Of a DNA stretch of 12,321 nt, positions 1 through 6,692 are shown one piece after another. The position numbers and the translations under genes are program-made. Position 1 is the first letter of the stretch, and each line of letters begins with the position of its first letter. Origin of the DNA: Sphingobacterium thalpophilum (GTDB lineage: Bacteria > Bacteroidota > Bacteroidia > Flavobacteriales > Flavobacteriaceae); contig CALPOS020000048.1 of assembly GCA_943325255.2 (NCBI GenBank), positions 1-12,321 on the forward strand, written 5' to 3'. Under the pieces are notes generated by a model that saw only the letters and a list, made by a program, of their open reading frames with translations, searched no databases and was not told the DNA's origin.

Positions 1-138
1 ACTTTGATTTGTAGTTTGCCAACCTGCAGGAAGCACCGCTGGATTTCCAAGTGTGTCAAAATTTTCTAGTATCAAGTTTTGTGCATTTGTAGCGCTCATC
101 GCTAACAATAAAGAAAAAGAAAGTAATAATTTTTTCAT
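1..138 (-). CDS. Secreted protein, N-terminal fragment (runs off the window start)
   Basis: The reverse strand has an ATG at 138 and stays open to base 1 (46 codons), so the gene continues outside the window. The first 19-20 residues (MKKLLLSFSLLLAMSATNAQ) form a classic signal peptide: a lysine pair, a leucine-rich core and an Ala-X-Ala-like cleavage site followed by Gln, as is common in Bacteroidota. The mature start (NLILENFDTLG, then PAGWQ) resembles the beginning of the choice-of-anchor or cleaved-adhesin jelly-roll domains found in many proteins sorted by the type IX secretion system. That family call is inference from a very short stretch. A TACATTTG promoter box lies 28 bases upstream of the ATG. 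The gene is divergent from metK. The export signal is clear; the function is unknown. Confidence 0.8.
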   Translation of the reverse strand, partial: MKKLLLSFSLLLAMSATNAQNLILENFDTLGNPAVLPAGWQTTNQS

Positions 139-165
139 AAGTAAAAATTTAAATTGTTTAATAGC

Positions 166-173
166 CAAATGTA
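166..173 (-). promoter_or_regulatory. -7 promoter box for the leftward secreted-protein gene
   Basis: The reverse strand reads TACATTTG, an exact match to the Bacteroidota TAnnTTTG box. It would place the transcription start near 160-163, giving a leader of about 25 bases before the ATG at 138. No good TTG box is visible at the usual distance upstream, so the call rests on one element and its position. Confidence 0.5.
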
Positions 174-221
174 ATAATAAAAACTACACTAAAAAACTTT
201 TTCTAATTAAAAATGGTTTCA

Positions 222-229
222 TACATTTG
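222..229 (+). promoter_or_regulatory. -7 promoter box for metK
   Basis: TACATTTG matches the Bacteroidota TAnnTTTG consensus exactly. It predicts a transcription start around 233-236, just before the putative SAM-II aptamer, which begins at about 243. The upstream TTG box is not evident (the region is T-rich at 198-202). The good fit between predicted start and aptamer start supports both calls. Confidence 0.6.
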
Positions 230-242
230 CCACCGAAAATCA

Positions 243-315
243 AGAGGAAAAATTTGAACTGATTGCAACCTCTGACCTTAACATGTTAAGCGTCAAAAAA
301 ATGCTAAAGCAGAAC
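243..315 (+). ncRNA. Probable SAM-II riboswitch, long-loop type, in the metK leader
   Basis: The leader fits the SAM-II layout. Stem P1 is AGAGG (243-247) with CCTCT (269-273). The loop holds TTTGAACTGATTGCAA (253-268), the same length as the matching loop of the classic SAM-II aptamer as I remember it, and it shares that loop's UUU start and AUUGCAA end. A hairpin follows, TGAC-CTTAA-CATG-TTAAG-c-GTCA (273-295), and then AAAAAAATGCTAAAGCAG (295-312), which carries the conserved GCUAAA segment. CTG (259-261) can pair with CAG (310-312) to form the pseudoknot. The extra hairpin between P1 and the A-rich strand is not in the compact alphaproteobacterial form. I recall a long-loop SAM-II variant in Bacteroidota that would fit. 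The downstream gene, SAM synthetase, makes the ligand. The alignment is by eye; a covariance search would settle it. Confidence 0.72.
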
Positions 316-333
316 TTCTCTTCTTTAGTTTTT
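304..333 (+). promoter_or_regulatory. Terminator-like hairpin overlapping the riboswitch 3' end
   Basis: CTAAAG (304-309) can pair with CTTTAG (323-328), with an inner AGA/TCT pairing. TTTTT (329-333) follows directly. The 5' arm is part of the conserved GCUAAAGCAG segment of the aptamer, so the hairpin and the aptamer pseudoknot cannot form together. The stem is short and AT-rich, so terminator activity is uncertain. Confidence 0.4.
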
Positions 334-375
334 ATTGCAATCCAATTTTAAAACAGAAATTAAAATACAATTATT

Positions 376-1626
376 ATGGCTTATTTATTTACGTCAGAAT
401 CGGTAAGTGAAGGACATCCGGACAAGGTTGCTGATCAAATTTCAGACGCACTAATCGATAACTTTATGGCCTTCGATCCAAAATCGAAAGTGGCGTGCGA
501 AACGTTAGTTACTACTGGACAAGTTATTTTGGCTGGAGAAGTAAAATCGGACACGTATTTAGACGTACAACAAATTGCCCGTGAGGTCATCCGAAAAATT
601 GGCTATACTAAAAGTGAGTATATGTTTGAAGCAGATTCTTGCGGTGTGCTTTCGGCGATACACGAACAATCTTCAGACATTAATCAAGGGGTTGAAAGAG
701 CGAATCCAGAAGACCAAGGTGCCGGTGACCAAGGAATGATGTTTGGTTACGCAACCAATGAAACTCAGAACTATATGCCTTTGGCTTTAGATCTTTCGCA
801 TGCTTTGTTGATTGAATTAGCGAATCTGAGAAGAGAAAATAATGAAATTAAATATTTGCGTCCAGATGCGAAATCGCAAGTTACGTTAGAGTATTCTGAT
901 GATAACAAACCTGTTCGTATTGATGCGATTGTAATTTCTACACAGCATGACGATTTTGATGAGGAAATGAAGATGTTGGCTAAAATTAAAAGCGATTTAG
1001 TTTCGATTTTGATTCCAAGAGTAAAAACAAAATATCCAGAATATGCACATTTGTTTAATGACAAAATTCAATATCACATCAATCCAACTGGGAAATTCGT
1101 AATTGGTGGTCCTCACGGAGATACGGGATTGACTGGAAGAAAGATTATTGTGGACACTTACGGCGGAAAAGGAGCTCACGGTGGTGGTGCATTCTCAGGA
1201 AAAGATCCTAGTAAAGTAGATAGAAGCGCAGCTTACGCCACACGTCACATTGCAAAAAATTTGGTTGCTGCCGGAGTTGCGGACGAAATTTTAGTGCAGG
1301 TTTCCTATGCGATTGGAGTGGCTCAACCTATGGGGATTTTTGTTGATACTTATGGTACAGCGAAAGTAAATATGACTAATGGAGAGATTGCTAAAAAAGT
1401 GGAAGCGATTTTTGATATGCGTCCCTATTTTATTGAGCAAAGATTGAAATTGCGAAATCCTATTTATAGCGAAACTGCAGCATACGGTCATATGGGAAGA
1501 ACTCCTGAAACGGTCACCAAAACTTTTAGCGCTCCGGGAGGAAACGAAAAAACAGTTACGGTTGAGTTGTTTACTTGGGAAAAATTAGATTTCGTAGACA
1601 AAGTGAAAGCGGCTTTTGGCATTTAA
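376..1626 (+). CDS. metK: S-adenosylmethionine synthetase
   Basis: This cytoplasmic enzyme makes S-adenosylmethionine from methionine and ATP, releasing phosphate and pyrophosphate. The 416-residue product is slightly longer than the 380-400 typical of bacteria. The ATP/methionine motif GHPDKVADQISDA lies at residues 13-25. The family signature GAGDQGMMFGYA is at 115-126 and the glycine-rich GGGAFSGKDPSKVDRSA, holding the phosphate-binding residues, is at 269-285. All three MetK domains are present and unbroken. The ATG at 376 follows an AT-rich stretch without a Shine-Dalgarno sequence, normal for this phylum. The gene is transcribed alone, from a TACATTTG promoter through a probable SAM-II leader to a strong terminator at 1668-1700. 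Feedback by its product is therefore likely. Confidence 0.98.
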   Translation: MAYLFTSESVSEGHPDKVADQISDALIDNFMAFDPKSKVACETLVTTGQVILAGEVKSDTYLDVQQIAREVIRKIGYTKSEYMFEADSCGVLSAIHEQSSDINQGVERANPEDQGAGDQGMMFGYATNETQNYMPLALDLSHALLIELANLRRENNEIKYLRPDAKSQVTLEYSDDNKPVRIDAIVISTQHDDFDEEMKMLAKIKSDLVSILIPRVKTKYPEYAHLFNDKIQYHINPTGKFVIGGPHGDTGLTGRKIIVDTYGGKGAHGGGAFSGKDPSKVDRSAAYATRHIAKNLVAAGVADEILVQVSYAIGVAQPMGIFVDTYGTAKVNMTNGEIAKKVEAIFDMRPYFIEQRLKLRNPIYSETAAYGHMGRTPETVTKTFSAPGGNEKTVTVELFTWEKLDFVDKVKAAFGI

Positions 1627-1646
1627 TCGTCAAGTCCGAATAATAT

Positions 1647-1700
1647 AGTGCAAGTAGCGCACTTTTAAAACCTGGTTTCATTTTGAATCAGGTTTTTTTT
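1647..1700 (+). terminator. metK terminator (tandem hairpins)
   Basis: A small hairpin, AGTGC (1647-1651) with GCACT (1659-1663), ends in four Ts. It is followed by a much stronger one: AAACCTG (1668-1674) with CAGGTTT (1689-1695), an inner TTCA/TGAA pairing, and an eight-T run at 1693-1700. This is a textbook intrinsic terminator 20-70 bases past the metK stop. Confidence 0.88.
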
Positions 1701-1801
1701 AGCCCTGATGGTAGCGGCATCCTTTTTTGCTTCTAAAAGCCCCTCGACTGCGCTCGGGGTGACAAGCAAAAAAGATAGAGCGGACAGCGGGAACTAGCTC
1801 C
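1701..1801 (+). repeat. Composite dispersed hairpin repeat, copy A
   Basis: The element starts AGCCCTGATGG and ends ACTAGCTCC. Its core stem is TTTTTTGC (1723-1730) with GCAAAAAA (1766-1773). The loop carries a module that is itself a hairpin (CCCCTCGA...TCGGGGTG, about 1739-1762). Aligned by eye, it matches the reverse complement of 11111-11211 at about 91% (roughly 9 differences in 101 bases) and shares its outer arms with 7354-7429. It abuts the T-run of the metK terminator. No coding function is seen. Confidence 0.85.
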
Positions 1802-1831
1802 GAAAAAATATAAAAAGAATTGCCTTTGTCG

Positions 1832-1862
1832 TTTGATTCAAAAGTGATTAATTGTAAATTCG
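1832..1862 (+). promoter_or_regulatory. Promoter for the exported protein-dNK unit
   Basis: TTTG (1832-1835), then exactly 19 bases, then TAAATTCG (1855-1862), which is one mismatch from TAnnTTTG. Spacing and both boxes fit the Bacteroidota consensus. The ATG starts only five bases after the second box, so the transcript would start at or next to the start codon. Confidence 0.55.
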
Positions 1863-1866
1863 TTTT

Positions 1867-2643
1867 ATGAAAAGAATGCTCCTATTGCTCCTACTGTGTT
1901 TTTGCAGTGCTGTGGCTCAAAAGCCAGTATTGATGAATACTTTCCCTCTGACGGCAGGTACTTTTGTTGGTTACGATGCTTTAGGCGCCTATTATACGAT
2001 TACCAACAACGTTTTGACCAAAGCAATGGGGGAACAAAAATGGCAGTATAAAAACCCGCAATTGGGTAAAATTGGCAAAGTCGACCTGCAAAATCCTTTA
2101 AAAATAGTATTGTTTTATCAAGATTTCAATACTGTTATCATTGTTGATAATCAATTGAACGAGACCACCAATATCAATCTAAATGATTCGAGCAGTCCGA
2201 TAGTTGCAATCGGCATTGGTTTGGCTTCCGGAAATCGCTTGTGGATTTACAACAATTTAACGATGAAGGTTGGACTTTATGATTATTCGAAACGCGAACT
2301 CAAGACATTGACGGTTCCTTTTACAAATAACGTTGCTAGGTATAGTTCAGATTTCAACTTCTTTCAATGGGTAGATGAAAAAGGAAATGCTTATCGGTGT
2401 GATATATATGGGAAAATAAAGAGCCTCGGAGTCTCTCCAGACAACGAAGAAATACAGTGGGTTTCTGACTCGATGTTGATCTATCGAAAAGCAAATAATT
2501 TGTTTGCCTATGACTTGCTTGAAAAAAAATCAAGTTTAATAGAAATTGAGGAAAAAACGTTTAAGAATTTTAATTATAAAGACCAAATTTTATCTATTTT
2601 TACAGACCACGGAATTACAAATTATAAAATAGCAGTACCATAA
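1867..2643 (+). CDS. Exported protein of unknown function, possibly beta-propeller-like
   Basis: I do not recognise a named family. The 258-residue product begins with a signal peptide (about residues 1-17, a run of leucines ending CFCSAVA followed by Gln), so it is likely periplasmic or surface-exposed. Cys11 and Cys13 lie in the hydrophobic core and do not form a convincing lipobox. The rest is rich in short beta-strand-like stretches with aromatic and Asp/Asn turns (for example NRLWIYNN, GLYDYS, FFQWVDEKGN, NLFAYDLLEK). This suggests a WD40/NHL-type propeller, but no repeat is regular enough to assert it. The stop TAA overlaps the ATG of the kinase gene by one base (TAATG), so the two are cotranscribed and probably translationally coupled. 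Promoter boxes at 1832-1862 leave almost no 5' leader. Confidence 0.85.
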   Translation: MKRMLLLLLLCFCSAVAQKPVLMNTFPLTAGTFVGYDALGAYYTITNNVLTKAMGEQKWQYKNPQLGKIGKVDLQNPLKIVLFYQDFNTVIIVDNQLNETTNINLNDSSSPIVAIGIGLASGNRLWIYNNLTMKVGLYDYSKRELKTLTVPFTNNVARYSSDFNFFQWVDEKGNAYRCDIYGKIKSLGVSPDNEEIQWVSDSMLIYRKANNLFAYDLLEKKSSLIEIEEKTFKNFNYKDQILSIFTDHGITNYKIAVP

Positions 2644-3257
2644 TGCACATAGCAGTAGCAGGAAACATCGGAGCAGGAAAAACAACACTTACTCGTTTAT
2701 TAGCAAAACATTTTAAATGGGAACCCCATTTTGAAGATGTGGTAGACAATCCGTATCTAGATGATTTTTACCATCAAATGGAACGTTGGTCTTTTAATTT
2801 GCAGATTTATTTCTTGAACAGTCGTTTTCGGCAAATACTGCAAATTCGTCAGAGTGGAAAAAAAATTATTCAAGACCGAACCATTTACGAAGACGCGCAC
2901 ATTTTTGCGCCTAATTTGCATGCCATGGGCTTGATGACCAATCGTGATTTTGAGAATTACAAATCGCTATTTGAATTGATGGAATCTTTGGTTGAAGCGC
3001 CCGATATGTTGATTTATTTGCGAAGTTCGATTCCAAATTTAGTTTCTCAGATTCACAAGCGAGGACGCGAATACGAGAACTCTATTTCTATTGATTATTT
3101 AAGCCGACTGAACGAACGCTACGAAGCGTGGATACATTCTTACAGCAAGGGAAAATTGTTGGTTATCGATGTAGATAACATCGATTTTGTGAATAATCCT
3201 GAAGACTTAGGAATGATTTTGAACAAGATCAATGCAGAGCTCAACGGATTGTTTTAA
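2643..3257 (+). CDS. Deoxynucleoside kinase (dNK/dCK/dGK family)
   Basis: It phosphorylates deoxynucleosides with ATP, the first step of nucleotide salvage, in the cytoplasm. The 204-residue length is normal. The P-loop GNIGAGKT is at residues 7-14. Glu31 in HFEDVVDNPYL sits where the family's catalytic base is expected. The DRTIYEDAHIF motif (78-88) matches the family's D/E-R-S/T element. The lid region, RGREYE (140-145), has the arginines that contact phosphates. Substrate preference (dA, dG, dC or dT) cannot be read with confidence; bacterial relatives often prefer purine deoxynucleosides. The ATG overlaps the previous stop by one base, and the 3' end overlaps the convergent DinB-like gene by four bases. 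No terminator is visible at that junction. Confidence 0.93.
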   Translation: MHIAVAGNIGAGKTTLTRLLAKHFKWEPHFEDVVDNPYLDDFYHQMERWSFNLQIYFLNSRFRQILQIRQSGKKIIQDRTIYEDAHIFAPNLHAMGLMTNRDFENYKSLFELMESLVEAPDMLIYLRSSIPNLVSQIHKRGREYENSISIDYLSRLNERYEAWIHSYSKGKLLVIDVDNIDFVNNPEDLGMILNKINAELNGLF

Positions 3258-3772
3258 GCTTGAGGCCTTTCTAGCAAATCCAATCTTCTTTTAAATTTTT
3301 CGATTTGTCGTCGATGTCTGAGTACATGAACACCAGCGTGCTCCATCATTTGTTCTATATCGTACACCTGACCCCAGCTCGTTTTGATTTTTTTATCTTC
3401 ATCAAACTCCTCTATTTCATGGTCATGAATAGATTCAAAAGTCTCTATTGTGTACAAAATCAGATTTTCAAGATCATTGTGGTATTCCTCAGAAGACATC
3501 TTAGCCAATTTACCAGGTCGATTGTCTGAAATCTTTTTTAGTTTTCGAATGTAACCCGCATAGGAATAGCCAGAACTTATTATGTAAGTTAAGATGGTTT
3601 GAATAGATTGGGAATTTGCATCTTTGGTCGTTGAATCAACAATAGTCGTCAAGTTGGCGTACGAAAGATTGGCAATCACTTTCTGCATAGCAACGACTAC
3701 GTTTGTATATTCCACAAGTAAAGCTTCAACGGCTCTCCTGGTACTTTTATGATCTATTGCTACAGCACCCAA
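3254..3772 (-). CDS. DinB/YfiT-like four-helix protein, TTG start
   Basis: The 172-residue, mostly helical product resembles the DinB superfamily, whose members are metal-binding four-helix bundles, some acting as thiol transferases. The best sign is the C-terminal helix with E144-H145, H149 and H153 followed by RRQI, like the HxxxH segment of the family. The early histidine usual in the family appears to be replaced by Tyr63 in ILTYIISSGYSYA, so metal binding may be altered. No ATG is available: the only reasonable start is TTG at 3772, because the frame is closed upstream by TGA without an ATG and the next ATG (residue 29) would cut into helix 1. A run of nine As (reverse strand) lies just upstream. 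Its stop overlaps the dNK stop tail to tail. The exact reaction is unknown. Confidence 0.8.
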   Translation of the reverse strand: MGAVAIDHKSTRRAVEALLVEYTNVVVAMQKVIANLSYANLTTIVDSTTKDANSQSIQTILTYIISSGYSYAGYIRKLKKISDNRPGKLAKMSSEEYHNDLENLILYTIETFESIHDHEIEEFDEDKKIKTSWGQVYDIEQMMEHAGVHVLRHRRQIEKFKRRLDLLERPQA

Positions 3773-3870
3773 TTGTAAATAAATAATTTTTTTTTCAAGT
3801 GCTAATATAGTAATTCTTCACAATGACCATTCTGATATAAAATAAAAATATCAACAGTATTTATAACAAT

Positions 3871-3895
3871 AAAAAAACCTCGCAATGGCGAGGCT
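3871..3895 (-). terminator. hppA terminator
   Basis: On the reverse strand GCCTCGC-CATT-GCGAGG is followed by seven Ts (3877-3871). The stem is GC-rich and perfect, 25-45 bases past the hppA stop, so it separates hppA from the DinB-like gene downstream. Confidence 0.92.
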
Positions 3896-3919
3896 TTCTT
3901 ATTTCTAGATCGAAAAATC

Positions 3920-6490
3920 TTATTTCAATGCGTCTACTTTCGCTTTTACTTCAGCTTCTGTACCTTCAAAAGTTTGTGTCGCCGCTTTACCGTTTACAGT
4001 TGTTGTAACCGTAGCTTTTGCTTTACCATCTTTGTTGATGATCTCTACACGAACATTTTTGTCCATTGTTGGCATTGCTCCTTCTTTCTTTGCGCAACAG
4101 TCTTTTTTAGCCGGAGCTACAAATTTACCATCAGCATCGTAGTGTGATAAACACATTTCTTTTTGCTCTGGCGTGCACTGAAGTGAATCGCACATTGCTG
4201 CACATTCTTCTTTAGTCATCTCAGCACATTTGCTCATGTCGCAATTGCCCATCATATCGCCATCGCACTCCATTTTCATTTCCATTTTGACTATTTTTGT
4301 TGATGCATCATGGCTGCCATTTCCTAAGATTGGCGCAATTACTAAACCGATCAAACAAGTCAATTTGATTAAGATATTCATCGATGGACCAGAAGTATCT
4401 TTAAATGGATCTCCAACCGTATCTCCAGTTACCGCAGCTTTATGCGCATCTGAACCTTTGTACGTCATTTCACCATTGATCATTACTCCTGCTTCGAAAG
4501 ATTTCTTAGCATTATCCCAAGCACCACCAGCGTTGTTTTGGAACACCGCCCAAAGTACACCTGAAACGGTAACTCCAGCCATATAACCTCCTAACATTTC
4601 AGCGATCAATTGGTTGTTATCTCCGTATACTAATTTACCTAACAATACAATTGCAATTGGGAAACCGATGGTCATAACTCCTGGCAACATCATTTCACGC
4701 AACGCCGCTTTTGTAGAGATCTCAACACATTTACCGTATTCTGGTTTTCCAGTTCCTTCCATAATTCCTGGAATTTCTTTGAACTGACGACGTACTTCAT
4801 ATACCATATCCATCGCCGCTTTACCTACTGAATTCATTGCTAAAGCAGAGAAAACTACTGGTATCATTCCACCTACGAACAACATCGCCAAAACAGGTGC
4901 TTTGAAGATATTAATTCCGTCGATTCCTGTAAAAGTTACATAAGCAGCAAATAATGCTAATGAAGTCAATGCCGCAGAAGCGATAGCAAATCCTTTTCCG
5001 GTTGCAGCGGTTGTATTTCCAACTGAATCCAAAATATCTGTACGTGTACGAACTTCTTTTGGCAATTCGCTCATTTCAGCAATTCCACCTGCATTATCAG
5101 AGATTGGTCCGAATGCGTCAATCGCCAACTGCATCGCAGTAGTCGCCATCATTGCTGATGCAGCTAATGCTACACCGTAGAAACCAGCTAAAGCATAAGA
5201 TGCCCAAATAGCACCTGCAAATAATAAAACTGTAGGAAAAGTAGAAATCATTCCAGTTGCTAAACCAGCGATTACGTTAGTTCCTGCTCCAGTTGATGAT
5301 TTTTGTACGATAGCCAAAACTGGTTTTGTACCCAATCCTGTGTAATATTCCGTAACTGAAGAAATAGCACCACCCACGATCAATCCAATGATGGTTGCGT
5401 AGAACACTCTCATAGAAGATATGTCTTGCAAACCTTCTCCGAAGAATTCCATTTTCATCGTTGCAGGCAACATATATTGTACTAAGAAGAAACACGCAAT
5501 AGCGGTCAAAATAATTGACACCCAGTTTCCAATATTCAAAGCTTTTTGAACTTGCGCTTCTTTAGCGTTATCGTCTGTAATTTTCACCAACATCGTTCCG
5601 ATGATAGAGAATAAAATTCCAAAACCAGCAATTGCCATTGGCAACAAGATTGGACCGATTCCACCAAAAGCATCTTGGATGTTTCCACCCATATCTTTAA
5701 TTACGTAATTTCCTAAAACCATGGCGGCCAATACGGTTGCAACATAAGAACCGAACAAATCCGCTCCCATACCCGCAACGTCACCAACGTTATCTCCAAC
5801 GTTATCAGCAATTGTAGCAGGATTACGTGGATCATCTTCAGGAATACCCGCTTCTACTTTACCTACTAAATCCGCTCCAACGTCGGCAGCTTTGGTATAA
5901 ATACCACCACCAACTCTGGCGAACAAAGCGATTGATTCAGCTCCTAAAGAGAAACCAGCTAAAGTTTCTAAAACAATTGTCATTTGTTCGGTGGATGTCC
6001 AAACACCACCCATAAAATAATTATAAAAGAAAATAAAGAAACCGGTTAGCCCTAAAACTGCTAGTCCCGCAACTCCTAAACCCATTACGGTACCACCGCC
6101 GAAAGAAACTTTCAATGCTTGCGGTAAACTAGAACGAGCCGCTTGGGTAGTTCTAACATTTGTTTTTGTAGCGATTTTCATTCCCATATTTCCAGCCAAT
6201 GCTGAAAAGAAAGCTCCGAAAATAAAAGCAACAACTATTAAAATATGAGTTGTTGGCACTATAAAGGATATTCCTGCGAGAACAGCACTTGCTATTACAA
6301 CAAATACGGCTAACAATCTGTACTCCGCTTTCAGGAAAGCCAAAGCACCTTCGTAGATGTAATCTGAAATTTCTTTCATTTTACCATCGCCCGCATCTTG
6401 TTTTAAAACCCAAGCTCTTTTGTATGCCATAAATAGCAATCCAATAAACGCCATTACTATTGGCACATAAATCATGTAAGTTGATTCCAT
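3920..6490 (-). CDS. hppA: Membrane-bound ion-pumping pyrophosphatase with Cys/Met-rich C-terminal tail
   Basis: It hydrolyses pyrophosphate and pumps H+ and/or Na+ across the inner membrane. The 856-residue product has a conserved multi-helix core at 1-728. The PPi/Mg site signature lies at about 195-238: GGGIYTKAADVGADLVGKVE, then EDDPRNPATIADNVGDNVGD. The second acidic cluster is at 687-699 (VTGDTVGDPFKDT). Ala495 and Gly498 in GNTTAATGKG are the residues of the K+-dependent class (the K+-independent class has Lys at the first position), so the enzyme should need K+. Ion choice (Na+ or H+) cannot be decided by eye. Residues 729-856 are an extra tail: a segment with nine cysteines and many methionines (about 736-799), then a small, probably beta-rich module (about 814-856). 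Members of this family are typically about 670-770 residues. Both ends are expected on the periplasmic side. It has its own promoter and terminator. Confidence 0.97.
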   Translation of the reverse strand: MESTYMIYVPIVMAFIGLLFMAYKRAWVLKQDAGDGKMKEISDYIYEGALAFLKAEYRLLAVFVVIASAVLAGISFIVPTTHILIVVAFIFGAFFSALAGNMGMKIATKTNVRTTQAARSSLPQALKVSFGGGTVMGLGVAGLAVLGLTGFFIFFYNYFMGGVWTSTEQMTIVLETLAGFSLGAESIALFARVGGGIYTKAADVGADLVGKVEAGIPEDDPRNPATIADNVGDNVGDVAGMGADLFGSYVATVLAAMVLGNYVIKDMGGNIQDAFGGIGPILLPMAIAGFGILFSIIGTMLVKITDDNAKEAQVQKALNIGNWVSIILTAIACFFLVQYMLPATMKMEFFGEGLQDISSMRVFYATIIGLIVGGAISSVTEYYTGLGTKPVLAIVQKSSTGAGTNVIAGLATGMISTFPTVLLFAGAIWASYALAGFYGVALAASAMMATTAMQLAIDAFGPISDNAGGIAEMSELPKEVRTRTDILDSVGNTTAATGKGFAIASAALTSLALFAAYVTFTGIDGINIFKAPVLAMLFVGGMIPVVFSALAMNSVGKAAMDMVYEVRRQFKEIPGIMEGTGKPEYGKCVEISTKAALREMMLPGVMTIGFPIAIVLLGKLVYGDNNQLIAEMLGGYMAGVTVSGVLWAVFQNNAGGAWDNAKKSFEAGVMINGEMTYKGSDAHKAAVTGDTVGDPFKDTSGPSMNILIKLTCLIGLVIAPILGNGSHDASTKIVKMEMKMECDGDMMGNCDMSKCAEMTKEECAAMCDSLQCTPEQKEMCLSHYDADGKFVAPAKKDCCAKKEGAMPTMDKNVRVEIINKDGKAKATVTTTVNGKAATQTFEGTEAEVKAKVDALK

Positions 6491-6522
6491 AAATATAATT
6501 TTGTTATAAATTTTATCGGGGG

Positions 6523-6552
6523 CAAAAGTAACAAAACATTAACAAAAAACAA
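6523..6552 (-). promoter_or_regulatory. hppA promoter
   Basis: On the reverse strand TTG (6552-6550) is followed by exactly 19 bases and TACTTTTG (6530-6523). Both boxes and the spacing match the Bacteroidota consensus. The predicted start gives a leader of roughly 30 bases before the ATG at 6490. This is the best promoter match in the window. Confidence 0.72.
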
Positions 6553-6625
6553 GTATATCACTTGAATATATTAATTGAGTTTTAGAAACTTAAAACGCTT
6601 TGAGTGCCTTACTCCAAATAATGCA

Positions 6626-6687
6626 CTTTGCGCCTTCGCGACTTGGTGAGCGAATTTTATATCTCGCAAAGACGCAAAGGCGCAAAG
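6626..6687. repeat. Imperfect 26-base inverted repeat (TTTGCGCCTTTGCG type)
   Basis: Arms 6626-6651 and 6662-6687 are complementary at about 21 of 26 positions around a 10-base AT-rich loop. The right arm reads CTTTGCGCCTTTGCGTC on the reverse strand, a word I associate with dispersed intergenic repeats in Bacteroidota genomes. It starts six bases after the glycosylase stop, so it may protect or end that transcript. There is no T-run. Confidence 0.75.
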
Positions 6688-6692
6688 TTGTA

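Noticed and set aside
53..262. 69-codon plus-strand open frame at the window start
   Set aside because: It lies opposite the signal-peptide gene at 1-138 and runs through both divergent promoters and into the metK leader RNA. Its composition is low-complexity Lys/Asn, typical of AT-rich non-coding DNA.
771..1491. Three minus-strand open frames inside metK
   Set aside because: They are antisense to a fully conserved metK and show no recognisable protein features or promoters.
3254..3300. A terminator at the dNK/DinB-like convergent junction
   Set aside because: The genes overlap by four bases, and I see no stem followed by a T-run on either strand there.
4230..6015. Open frames of 62-118 codons inside hppA on both strands
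   Set aside because: They lie within a continuous, conserved pyrophosphatase reading frame and look like translations of it in other frames.
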